A DNA stretch of 64,000 nucleotides from Allacma fusca (taxonomy: Eukaryota > Arthropoda > Collembola > Symphypleona > Sminthuridae), in NCBI GenBank assembly GCA_947179485.1, contig OX359246.1, positions 29,388,001 to 29,452,000 on the forward strand. Reading direction: 5' to 3'. The notes below the pieces were generated by a model. That model made no database searches and was not told the DNA's origin. It was given only the letters and a program-made list of their open reading frames with translations. Shown piece after piece: positions 47,516 through 57,899 of the stretch. A program made the position numbers and the translations under genes. How positions within the stretch are numbered: the stretch's first letter is position 1; each line of letters starts with the position of its first letter.

Positions 47516-49177
47516 TTAATAATCAACTACCCTCTCATTCTGCCAACTGACACATCCTTCATTGCTAAAAAATCTGGCGTACATATCGCGAACCACCTTA
47601 GCTCTATTTGGTGGATTATTTGACCCCTGATGAGATACCCGTTCATTATGATGATTTGCTACACGTCTCCAAGATCCAGGTAATATAGCATGACTCACAG
47701 GATCCTCGCTGTCCACAAATCCAGGTGGAAGATACATTCTAATTCAAAAATATGTCATGCGGCCTAAAAAATTAAATTATATAAATAATTATTATTATTG
47801 AGTCAATACATTCTCAGTTGCTGCTTGCTTCGTATCCAATTATGTAAGCATACACAGCATAGAATTGCCCACTTAGCATTCTCGTCTGTTAAATAAACTG
47901 TGTTTAAAAGCAATCTCCAACGGGCAATAAGAATTCCAAAGGAATTTTCGATAATTCGTCGGGCTCGGCTTAACCTGAAATAGCATTAAATATTAGCATA
48001 AATCTTAAAACAATTTCTTAATGAGCTAAGCTTTACCTGTAATTGAAAACTCTTTGTGGCAATGTCAGATTGTCTCCCGGATACGGGCGTAGTAAATTCG
48101 GTAGTAATGGAAATGCTTCATCTCCGACAAAAACATAAGGTGCACTTATGTTGCTATTTGGTAAGAGTGAGGCGGCAGGAAGAGGCAGATTATTTGTCAT
48201 CATCTTCGGAAAGAAAACAAATTATTAATAATTGTTAAATGAAATTCGTTTTTGAACAAGTGAAAGGTTACTTTATCCCCAAATTTGCTGCGCCTGAAGA
48301 TACCACCATCACTTTCGGATCCCACAGCACCGACGTTGGCATATGTAAAATTGTAATTCGCATCACACACAGCTAGCATTATAACCGAGAAGTAACCCTA
48401 TATACATATAATATCATTTAGTATTTAAGTAATCTTATTCACACATTAATTTTTTGAAATGTACAAACTTACTTTGTAATTATGATAAACGCTTGACGAG
48501 TTAGCAGGAGCCGGGATAGCGAAATGTTTGCCATCAATGGCACCAACACAATTAGGAAATTGCCATTGTCGGGAGAATTCCTCTCCAGCTTTTCGCAAGC
48601 CGATTTCATTTAGTGGAGGAAGAACTGCTTCATGTAATGTGTTGTAAATTGCTCGAGTTGTTTCATTGATAATATTACATATGGTACTTTTGCCAACACG
48701 ATAGTCTTTAGCAATCGATTTTTGGGCATCCCCGCTAACCAAGTAAGCTAAGGTCATCATCAATCGCTCCGCGGGCTGTATTGCCTCCCTTCCGAAGTTA
48801 TGCTTGCTAATATGAGGACCCACCATTGTTAGAAGCTCTTCAAATGTTTGTGGAGTCATTCGGAAGGTCTCGAAAAAATACTCTGGGTCATCTCGTATCA
48901 TGTCCGGCACCTAGTATACGTTTTAATGAAGATTTTATACAAATACAAAAATTATTTGTCTAAAATTATATTAAATTATTTAATAGAAATTTACATGACT
49001 TACCCCAACGTAAAAATCTCCTCTTTCTTTTCTCATTTTAAGAAACGGACGTACCCAATATCGCCGTGTGGACTTGTTAATACTTGTCTCCATGTCATCA
49101 TGGAGTGCTTTTAAAACTAATGTCACTAAAATTTTATTTCTTTTCCTCTTAAACAGTATTTTACGATTGCTAGCCAT
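47516..49177 (-). CDS. Harbinger transposase (HARBI1-like DDE nuclease), 430 aa
   Basis: Six exons, 49177-49004, 48910-48473, 48397-48272, 48203-48037, 47974-47810 and 47738-47516, give 1293 nt with all phases consistent and GT-AG junctions. The N-terminus ends in RRYWVRPFLKMRKERGDFYV. A helix-turn-helix-like region follows (KSIAKDYRVGKSTICNIINE). The catalytic acidic residues sit in CVGAIDGKHFAI (first Asp), VGAVGSESDGGIFRRS (second Asp) and RRIIENSFGILIARWRLL (Glu). The C-terminus PPGFVDSEDPVSHAILPGSW is characteristic of the family. ATG 49177 was chosen because the upstream frame lies in the non-coding terminal region. No stop or frameshift was found. It should cut and paste the element into TWA sites together with the MADF protein encoded opposite. 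Confidence 0.88.
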
Positions 49178-49992
49178 TGCAAATTCAGTAAATGGGTTGA
49201 CATGACACGCAAGCATGAGAATCAGTTTCCGTAAGAAATGTTTGCGTGAAACGCAAATATGAACCGCGCGTTTTTTTCCCGCGTTTGGCGCACACGCAGA
49301 CCGCAAGTATTTTTTATCCTTGTGAATAGACCTTAAGTAGGAAGCTTTTGTCTTCAGATCAACATCCCAGTAAACCACGGTATGTTGACCTAACGTTAAA
49401 ACCTGATGCTCCGTTCTTGCCATCAAAAGCTAATGTTGTAGGAGTGCTTGACCAATAGAGTTATGGTACAAACGCTTTGGTAGCATTTGTGCTCAGCTTT
49501 AAGAAATTGTTAAAAATTCGCTTACAAATTGCAATAGTGAAACGTTACGAGAAAGTGATGCAAAACCGTTATTGATGAAATACTAGCATAACGTTAATGC
49601 AGCGCTAGAGTTAACGGACTTGCGCGTGAACTAGTGTTTCTGATCGAGTTCGGGAAACTCGAGGTTTCGAGTTCGAGTCGGGTTCGAGTCGAGTTCGAGC
49701 CTAATATTTTTGGTACCGTTTGCTTTCGAGTCGGTTTCGGGTATCAAGTTTTGGACCCGAAAAAATCGGGTCGAGTTTGCAAAATTAAAAGTAAAAACTT
49801 ATTTTGGAATTATTGATTTATGTTACCTTAACAATAAAAATTGGCCTTCCTGCCACCTCTGATTAATAAAAATATGCAGTTTTTGTGGAAAACATCAAAG
49901 AAAACAAAACAGTCTCTGAATGCAGCAAGTATTTGTACATGACCGTATAACACTCCTCATACCTAAGTTTTATTACCGCACGAAGCTACGCA

Positions 49993-50525
49993 CCCTAATA
50001 TGGCAAGGATTAGTACTCGGAACAGTTCAGTTCGATTCAAAATTTGCAGTTCAGTTCAGTTTGAGCAGTGAACTGAAACGAAAATTCGGTTTCGGTTCAG
50101 TTCAAGCAAAAACAGTTCAGTTCAGTTCAGTTTCACCCGATGAACTGAACTGAATCGGTGAATCAAACAATTCAGTCGCAGTGTTTGGTAAACAAAAATA
50201 ATTGCGGGTGTACACACAAAGATCCGAATTTAGTCATCCGAGTCAATCCCAGAAAAACTGATTTTTTCCCTCTTAACCTGTTCCTAATCGTATTCACCAT
50301 TCACCATTCAGTTCGATTCAAATACTGAATCGAACTGTTCAGTTCAGTTCAACAGCTGAACTGAACTGTGTTTATAATGAATCAAACTGAACTGAACTGA
50401 ACCGAATCGGAATTTTTCGGTTTTGAACTGAACTGGTCCGAGTACTAGCAAGGATGGCGCGTGAATTCTTGGGTGTTCCTGGCATTCCTATCGAGCGTGC
50501 TTTTTCGTTGGCTCCGACATTTTAA
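49993..50525 (+). pseudogene. hAT transposase C-terminal remnant, split by an insertion
   Basis: When the element 50011-50447 and one GCAAGGAT copy are ignored, the flanking sequence reads THPNMARMAREFLGVPGIPI then ERAFSLAP. That is the start of the hAT dimerisation domain (compare the usual A-R-D-x-L-x-x-P ... S-E-R-x-F-S pattern). A stop follows directly (TAA near 50523). It shows that the enclosing element derives from an autonomous hAT. Inactive. Confidence 0.6.
50011..50447. mobile_element. GTTCAGTTC-word hAT-type element, TSD GCAAGGAT
   Basis: Left end TAGTACTCGGAACAGTTCAG and right end GAACTGGTCCGAGTACTA are inverted, with perfect duplications GCAAGGAT at 50003-50010 and 50448-50455. 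Nearly all of its 437 bp is AGTTCAGTTCAG or its complement with substitutions; only about 50170-50300 is different. Non-coding. Confidence 0.92.
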
Positions 50526-50644
50526 CACTGAAATGTTTGGCTACTCAAGGAGATACGATATGGAAGTTTCCGCTTTTAATATCGTGGTTAAAGTTGGCAT
50601 TTAACAAGTTTATCGAAGCAACAATGAAGATCATTACGGAGGTT

Positions 50645-52601
50645 TAAGCATGAGATCGGTTCGGTTTAACGCGGTTATCCGACCATCGGTTAACCGAAAC
50701 CGACGGTTCGGATAGAAAAGCCGTAACCGAATTGAAATAACCGAACGGTTCGGATACGTCAATGCCTAACCGGATATCGGTTTCGGATCGGTTCGGTTTT
50801 AAATATGAATTTATCCGTTCGGTTCGGATTAAGTAAATGTATCCGATCGGTTAAACCGACGGATAACCGATTCTGAATTTCGTTCCTACAATTTTTAGAA
50901 AATCGTAATCGAGAACGGCCGTAGCATGAATTTCTCGAGACAAACGATTGTTTCATTATTTACCGAGCTGCGCACAAGTACAAGTAGACCACGAGTATTT
51001 CAAGTCAAGTTCGCGTTCGGGTCGTGGTCAGGTAAATAATATTAAAACCATGAACGGTTCGGGTCGTGTTCAGGTATTTCATGGACTTGACCATGATTTC
51101 TTACTTTAAGTCAAGTTCGTGGTCAAGTATATTTATTTTACTTGAACCACAGTACCTGGTCATGTTCAAGTAAATATTAAGAAGTACTTGACCATGAACT
51201 TGAGTTTGTGGTGTATAAGTTGAAGTAATTTTGTTAGCGCAAGTCTTCATGGCTGAGAGAATTTTCAATGCACTTACGATTCCCTATACTAAATAATACT
51301 TAAAGCGGCATTTTAGTGCAACTTGTTTAAGAGACCTTTGTTAACTTGTTCTTTGTACGCAAATACAAAACAACGCTCAACACTCATATTGCTACTTAGA
51401 AATTGATTTAAAAACGTTCGTACCCATTTTTACAATAGTATGTGTCAGTTAAACCTAAAAGAGTTCTGTTCCACCGAATATGTCAACTGCGACACCAGGT
51501 ACACGAAATCAGAGTAGATCTCCAGTGTACCATCATTCAACATTCAGTGAAAAGGACCAAAAATACAATTATTATTTTTACAGGCGATTGCTCGCAAAGT
51601 GCTGGGTGAAACCTATTGTGTTAGATACCTATATTCTTTCGTTACAAATATAAATTTTTCTCCAGTAAAATTTAAGATTTTGGTGATCTACAAATTAAGT
51701 TTCTTGTACATGAAAGTTCAAGTTCATGGTCAAGTTCGGGTCATGGTCAAGTCAAGTTGAAGTTGGACCCGAAACACGAGTATAAAATCATGGTCAAGTA
51801 ATCTAGAATTACTTGAAAACCCGAACTTGTTTCATTCAAGTATTACTTGAACTGAAAATGTCAAGTTCGGGTAATCTTGAAATACTTACTTGAAAAGTCG
51901 GGGTCAAGTCAACTTCGTGGCCGGATCTTTATAAATACTTAACCCGAGCGCAGCACTAATTATTTATATGCAATATATTTAAAAAGCACAACACATGGAC
52001 CACGAGCAGGCATTCATTTGTTAATCACTGCGCAATTATTTCTAACACCATTATTAAATTTTTATCTTAAGTTGAATAAGTTCCTTGTTACTAGAACTGA
52101 TATACCATCAGTGGAAACCTCCGACTCCGTAATAAGAGCAGAAACTACCTCTAGCAATGAGCCTTTAAAAGGAGATGAAGAGCTGGGTTTGGGACCATTT
52201 AGTCTTACTGGAGATTTGGTCCTTGGATTTTTAATTGTCATTTGAAATTAAATAATAGGAAAAATTTAATAAAAATTATTGTAATAATTTGTTTTAAGTT
52301 TGAACGACATTTTTATTAAAAAAAAAAAAAATTTCCAAAAAAGATTTTAATAAAAATCTATCTGGTTCGAATGAAGTTTTCACTGGTAAAATGTGCAATA
52401 TTGTTTCGGTTATTCGGATAACCGACAAACGGTTCGGTTTTAAAAATCATCCAAACCGATGCATGGCGGTTCGGTTTCGGATTGGAGTATTTTTTTATCC
52501 GAACAAAACGGTTCGGTTCGGATTTCTCCAAAAAATTAACCGAAAATTCCGGTTCGGTTACGGTTCGGATTTGTGTTTTAACCGAACCGATCTCATGCTT
52601 A
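50645..52601. mobile_element. GGTTCGG-word hAT-type element, TSD CGGAGGTT
   Basis: Left end TAAGCATGAGATCGGTTCGG and right end CCGAACCGATCTCATGCTTA are perfect inverted repeats of at least 20 bp, flanked by CGGAGGTT (50637-50644 and 52602-52609). The arms (50655-50875, 52400-52590) are CGGTTCGGTTAACCGA words. It carries the insertion 50963-51958. A 75-codon plus frame at 52018-52245 has no recognisable motif. Confidence 0.92.
50963..51958. mobile_element. CATGGTCAAGT-word hAT-type element, copy 1, TSD ATTATTTA
   Basis: Left end CCGAGCTGCGCACAAGTACA and right end GAGCGCAGCACTA are imperfect inverted repeats; perfect duplication ATTATTTA at 50955-50962 and 51959-51966. The arms are CAAGTTCGTGGTCAAGT words (50975-51220, 51715-51915). 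The interior has an ATG-started fragment (51480-51620) with SRSPVYHHSTFSEKDQKY, which resembles the opening of a BED finger. That is another hint of hAT descent. Same family as 58911-60136. Confidence 0.88.
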
Positions 52602-52908
52602 CGGAGGTTGCCGGTTGTACCAAATTATAATGAGAATTTGAAATTATATTGAAAAAAATGCTCATTTTTCGGGACTGTGTGATGTTGTATTTTACGTAAA
52701 TTTTGTGTCTGGTTTCGGTTCGAGTTCGAGTCGGTTTCGGGTATAACATTTCTTAACGGTCTCGGTTTCGAGTTTCGGGTATAAAAAAATTTCCCGACTC
52801 GAATGTCCCGAGTTCGAGTTCGAGCCCAAAATTGGAATTTACACCGGGTTTTGTTTCGAGTCGAGTCGAGCCCAACTATTTGTTACCGATAGAAACACTA
52901 GCGTGAAC

Positions 52909-53880
52909 AAAGATGCATCAAATGGTTCTGAGAGGGAAAGGCAGTTTGTCCGTTGCACTCAATGACAGTACGCTATGTATTTGCAGTACTTACAATTAGT
53001 TCAATAAATGTTGGTATTCACATTTTATTTTTTACAACAAATAAACCTATTAAAATTAAATTATTCCAAATCCAATAAATCGTGTTTCCATGCAATATCT
53101 GGGAGTATATTTGAAGTGATCTCATCAAGGATTCACCCTCAGTCTTCATTAAATGTAAGTCCGAAATAATATTGCATAATTGCTCTGTCATACATTTGTG
53201 CCTACACATACAATTAGTTAGTTTACAGTGAAAATTGTTTCTTAAAATTGTCGATTTTTCTTTTGATTTAATTATTTATTAACATTTAACTCGAAACGTG
53301 TACAGATTGTTTTCGTGTAATTTTAGGGGATCGAGTTTCGCTGACATTGACCTTAAAATTGAACTGGGGCTGCATTGGACTATCAAAAAGTAAGTATTGG
53401 TTACTAATGCATGCCAGAATTGGCTGGAATGTGTATTTTATGTTCATATTTCATGAACGTTGCAAAGACAGCTCAAAATAATATGAGATTGTAACTATGT
53501 AATTTTTGTATTCTATTTCGTGTTTTCAGAACTCATTCCTCGGTTTGCATCTACTACCTGTTTGGACTAAATCATTTTAAGACTGCCGACGGAACTCTTT
53601 CTGGTCATGAAGACGAATTTAGTGAAACTATATTTAGAACTTACTGTATTTGTTTGCACATTTTTCATATTTGATTTTGCGTTACTGGTTTGTTTTAATC
53701 TTGTTGTTTCTCTGTAGAACATGGTTTCAATAATAATCATTGTAATAATAAAGACGTCAAAAAATATAATGATGGTAAAAGGTTGAAGTTATTTTAGTTT
53801 TTGTGGTATAATGCAGAGTAGACAGCAGTATAAGCAGGCAATTTTAAGTAATTAGTAACATTTTAGTCGAGTGTTATGCT
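52909..53880. other. No confident gene; possible spliced non-coding exons
   Basis: Splice-like signals frame 53327-53389 (acceptor TAATTTTAG, donor AAAAA-GTAAGT) and 53530 onward (acceptor TGTTTTCAG), with AATAAA near 53746. The joined frame reads only to GLSKKLIPRFASTTCLD and stops. It may be the 3' end of an element transcript. Confidence 0.25.
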
Positions 53881-54267
53881 ACCATTAAACGATTCACGTT
53901 TCATTAGTTAGCTGAACGTTAGAATCTGATGCTACACTAATCATAACCATTAGTGCTTGCGGAGCGCTACGCAAGCGGACATTTGAGCGTTTGAAAAATG
54001 CTAAGATTAACGTTACGCCAACCATGCTAACGTTAGAGTTGTGCATTGGTACAATGGTTCTCCAACGTTCGTGGTTTACTGGGATGCTGCATTTGGCAAT
54101 GAGTAAAACGCTTACTTCAAAAGTACGGATTTCCAAGTAATATCACAGACCGAATTGAATCACGTTACACAATGAGTGTTGTAATAATTACAAATTACCT
54201 GACAAAGGAAGTTCATACATATTGATAGAGGTTAAAAACAAGTGAACTCAATTGCATCAATATTAAA

Positions 54268-54590
54268 CATCCTTTATTACTAAAGATCACTTTCTGTCCG
54301 TTTATTTAAAGTTTCGCACTTTCACAATTCAATGGCTTCACACAATGCCCAAAAGGTGGCATGCCAAGCACTCCTTAGTATTGCCGAGCACTACCTGTCC
54401 GTTTATTTAAAGCGCTTCTCTTAATATAAGCGCGCACGGTTTAGGCATATAACAAAAGCGTCTACGACAGGGATTAAATCGTAAGCCATTTGGATTTTAA
54501 TTTCTACAATCACACTACCACTTCTTCACGTAATTGTTCCTGTAAAACAGAGGGTTTTTACTAGTAAGTATTAAGAAATTTTTCGAAACT
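54268..54590 (-). repeat. Dispersed repeat, uninterrupted copy (empty site)
   Basis: Inverted relative to 31270-32818. At the position where that copy carries the GTACCTG element between two GTGCGCGG duplications, this copy simply reads (complement) CCTAAACCGTGCGCGCTTAT. It therefore represents the pre-insertion state. Confidence 0.85.
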
Positions 54591-56150
54591 CTTATTGTGA
54601 TTATCATATGCATTTAAGTGATATTTCGAGCTCTTCAGGTTTCGGGCCAATCATATTCCGCTTAGACTGGACAAGCGTAGATCAAATGTTCCAAATTAAT
54701 AATCAAACCATTAATATCCGACTGTAGATCATCTGACCATTTAGAAAGCTGGATGAAAAATACAGCTCATGTAATACATATGCCGACGGAATATAAATAT
54801 GGAAGATGTAACATCTTCAGTAAGCAATAAATTACAAATGAATCAATGAAACCTTACGCATCTGACCATTTAGAAAGTTGGGAGTATTAAGCGTCGCCTG
54901 TAATCCCTTAGCCCCAAGAATGTAAATGTGGAATTGTAGTAAAGCCAGAACTGAAACTTTGATACCCTATGAAACAGAAATCAGCAATAATAATAATATG
55001 TAAATACAAAATTAAATGTTACTCATTGTAAATTACCAATAACACTAATCCACAAAAATGAAAAAATCATATTGAGATTAAATATTAGAACTTGATAGTG
55101 AGTTTGCAACTTACTCGTGGACTCCAACGCAAAACTTGAGATTAAGGTCCTCTTAACAGAGAATGCAGACAAGTATTGCATTCTTGGTTTGGATTTAAAA
55201 ATACTTGTCTTTATCCAGTGTAAAATGGTCATACTATCGCGTGTTAGAGTAAATGCAGATTCCATCTATACTCGTCGTCGTACTATGTATGGACATGGAA
55301 TAGTGTAAGTATGTACAAATATACGTGGACGTTGAATCAATAATTATGCATGAATAACGAGAAGTCCTTGATGAAGCACACATATTGGCAAACACATTGC
55401 ATTTTATACTGCTCATCGTCTTGCTCGCATGCACCCACAACCGGTTATTACCGATGCACTTGAATTCCTGGAATTATGAACAGGGCAACATAATTCACAG
55501 AAAGCGGCACTGAAATATCGGCATTAACAATTAGAACTGGTGCTTTTCTCCCTCTCAGAAACGCCTTATAAGAACAGTGTCTAAATAAACCATAAACGCC
55601 TATTTGCTTCCCCATTTAACACATACTTAATGTTTTCCCTTATAAACCTGTTCCACTTTAATGGAGTGCTGGGGCACTCTTACAAGGAGAGTGGACAGCG
55701 GACTGTAACTTTTTGTTGTTAATTAACTATTATTAATTACTATTATAAACTATTATTTTATTATTAATTTTTTTACCCATTTAGTTATGGGGATTTTCCG
55801 CCCCCTTCTTCAACGTACATATATTTAATTGGGGGAATTTTCCTACCCCTTCTTTTACCTATTTAATTAGGAGGATATTGATGCTTGAATACAGGGCAAT
55901 CAAACTGTTTAATCGGAGATCATTGTTTGCGTTTTAGTTGAAGGAACTTTACCGTTGATCTTCTTTCCCGTCCGTTGTACAGTAGTAAACAGTAAATGGA
56001 ATGAATCGACGGCTAACAATCTGTCCAACGACCTTAAGGCTTGAAGTTAGGTTGTGTAAGGGAGTGTGTATTCGGACCCGGGCGTTGTGCGGAGCGCTAG
56101 GCGCTGGTTTTAGCGCTGGTTTAATTATAATTATATTTACTTGTACAATT
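54591..56150. other. No gene seen; degenerate repeats
   Basis: Contains a pogo-like end near 55668-55703 (GGGGCACTCTTACAAGGAGA), a two-unit degenerate tandem at 55774-55870 (GGGGATTTTCCGCCCCCTTC and GGGGAATTTTCCTACCCCTT), and the conserved motif at 55433. No supported exon. Confidence 0.4.
55433..55460 (+). promoter_or_regulatory. Conserved upstream motif, copy 3
   Basis: CACAACCGGTTATTACCGAT followed by GCACT, then AATTCCTGGAATTATGAACA and CAGGGCAACATAATTCA, which also follow copies 1 and 2 in similar form. No first exon was found at the corresponding distance, so the gene it served may be lost. Confidence 0.35.
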
Positions 56151-56164
56151 CAAGCAGGGCTTAC

Positions 56165-56232
56165 AATTTGTAGCCACCCAATAACTTTTGTTTATGCTTC
56201 AGCCCCACAGCATAAGACAACTTTGCTGCCAT
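56165..56232 (-). pseudogene. Broken first exon of a four-TM family gene
   Basis: On the minus strand the fragment encodes SKVVLCCGAEA, a stop, then TKVIGWLQI followed by GTAAGC. It matches exon 1 of the intact genes (CCNTPKTNTRVIGWLQI and CCCGVAPRTKLIGWSQL). The ATG at 56232 is out of frame with this and TAA interrupts it. No later exons were found downstream. Confidence 0.55.
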
Positions 56233-56995
56233 ATTAAAGTTACTTCAAGGCTTCAGGATTCGTACTAAACTTTGCACTAATTGTTCAGCTGTACATAAAT
56301 AGTTAGTGGAAAATTTGAGAAACCTAGAGCTATAAAAATTATCGCAAATATGAAAATGTTAAGTTGTTTCGACGTGTCTAGACTTTTGGGTTTTTTGAGA
56401 TTACATTTCACAAATAACATGTGCTGAATGTATAAATGTGCTTGCGGTTATAACAAAAGAGTGATTGAATTTTATATAAGGTCAGGTAAGTCAGGTCTTG
56501 CAACAAGACAAATTAAGCAACTCTCAAACTTCCCAACAGAAAAGTAAATTGACTTAAAATTAAGTATGCATACACCGTGTGTATGGATACTCACAGACAC
56601 ACGTGTAAAGTCATTTGAATTTAAGGCAAGAATGTATTTACAGGAGCATCTTTTTAGTTTCCAAGATTCCAAGTGTATTGAGACAGAAAGAACGTTTTTT
56701 TAAAGTTTACAATGCTACTTCTAAGGATATTATTTCTTCAAGTAAACAAGTTTGTGAATAATTTCAAGATACTATTTCTCTTGTTAGTCTTTTATTTATG
56801 CATACAAGGGGCCCAGAACGTTTCACCCCTCCCCTTGCCTCCATAAGGAAGAACATTAAAAAAATAAAAATTTCGAAATTTATCATTATTCTTACAAATA
56901 TTGACTTTTAGCGAGGTTGAAAATCCGAATCCGGGGGACATACACGATGGGACAGAATTAACCTCGTCGCATCCTCTTATTTCAACACTCCAGGG

Positions 56996-57891
56996 CAGAG
57001 CTTCTGTTGGGGACAAAATTCTTGTCCCGTCCCCGTCCCGTCCCGTCCCGATATTTTTTCAAAACCTTTGTCCCCAGTCCCGTCCCGACAATCGGGACAC
57101 GGTGACAAAAACCATGTCCCCGTCCCGTCCCCAAAAAATTATAAAAACGTTGTCCCCGGTCCCGTCCCGAAAGTCGGGACATGGGGACAAAAATCTTGTC
57201 CCCGTCCCGTCCCCAAAATTTTTAAAAAACGTTGTCCCCGGTCCCGTCCCCAAAATTTTTAAAAAACGTTGTCCCCGTTCCCGTCCCCAAAATTAAAAAA
57301 AAATATTGTCCCCGGTCCCGAAAATCGTGGCATGTGAACAAAATTCCTGTACCGTCCCGATAATTACTGAAAACAGTTGTCAACATTCTCCTACCGAAAA
57401 TCGGAACATGAGGAAAATTTCGTACAAAAAATATTTGTACCAAAAACATGAAAAACACATTTATAGAATCGTGGCTAAAAGATTCATCCTTAACTTTTTG
57501 AGCAACAAGCCTCATTTTCTACAACCTAAAATCGAATGTCTTACATTCGGTGAAATAGTGTTCACAGAATAGTTTACTCATGAGCATTAAAGCTGAAACG
57601 TTATCCTTGTTCTGCTATGCTTGCTCGTCCCGTCCCGTTATATACACGACCAAAAAGCATGTCCCGTCCCGAATATAATGGGGACAATTGTTTTTGTCCC
57701 CGTCCCGTCCCGAATATAGTGGGGACAATTTGTTTTGTCCCCGTCCCGTCCCTGATATAATGGGGACATTTTTTTTTGTCCCCGTCCCGTCCCGAATACG
57801 ACATGGGGACAATTATTTTGTCCCCGGGGACGTCCCGTCCCGGTCCGTCGAGTGTCCCGACGTCCCGTCCCCGTCCCCGGCAGAAGCTCTG
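56996..57891. mobile_element. GTCCCC-word hAT-type element, TSD CTCCAGGG
   Basis: Left end CAGAGCTTCTGTTGGGGAC and right end GTCCCCGGCAGAAGCTCTG are inverted, with perfect duplications CTCCAGGG at 56988-56995 and 57892-57899. Arms of GTCCCCGTCCCGTCCC words occupy most of 57005-57360 and 57625-57880, with regular phasing (GGGGACAAAAATCTTGTCCC units of roughly 55-60 bp). This array creates many long false reading frames on both strands. Non-coding interior. Confidence 0.92.
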
Positions 57892-57899
57892 CTCCAGGG

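Larger units (their letters stand above)
46130..49333. mobile_element. Complete Harbinger (PIF) DNA transposon
   Basis: It is flanked by TAA on both sides (46127-46129 and 49334-49336), the 3-bp TWA target used by PIF/Harbinger. The ends are imperfect inverted repeats: left GAGAGGATTCCCATGG, right (complement) AGGTCTATTCACAAGG. Both ends share an inner CTGCGTGTGCG block and GCGTTT-rich subterminal sequence. Inside are two convergent genes, the MADF-type protein on the plus strand and the DDE transposase on the minus strand, whose stops face each other about 75 bp apart (47441 and 47516). Both frames splice into uninterrupted proteins, so the element may be young or still functional. Confidence 0.88.
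49632..52900. mobile_element. CGAGTTCGAGT-word hAT element with nested insertions, TSD GCGTGAAC
   Basis: Left end TAGTGTTTCTGATCGAGTTC and right end CCGATAGAAACACTA are inverted; the 8-bp duplication GCGTGAAC is perfect (49624-49631 and 52901-52908). The arms (49645-49790, 52712-52875) are CGAGTTCGAGTCGG words. The interior keeps part of a hAT transposase and carries the elements 50011-50447 and 50645-52601. Confidence 0.9.
49367..54092. repeat. Outer inverted pair CATCCCAGTAAACCACG
   Basis: The 17-bp sequence at about 49367-49383 recurs inverted near 54075-54091, and AACGTTA words cluster just inside both (49391, 49590, 53935-54040). This may be an older AACGTTA-word element broken up by the hAT insertion at 49632. 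No target duplication was recognised. Confidence 0.45.

Noticed and set aside
48848-49426. Frames upstream of and antisense to the Harbinger transposase
   Set aside because: The minus frame's first 83 codons lie in the terminal region, past the element end; the plus frame is a shadow. The start at 49177 fits the family better.
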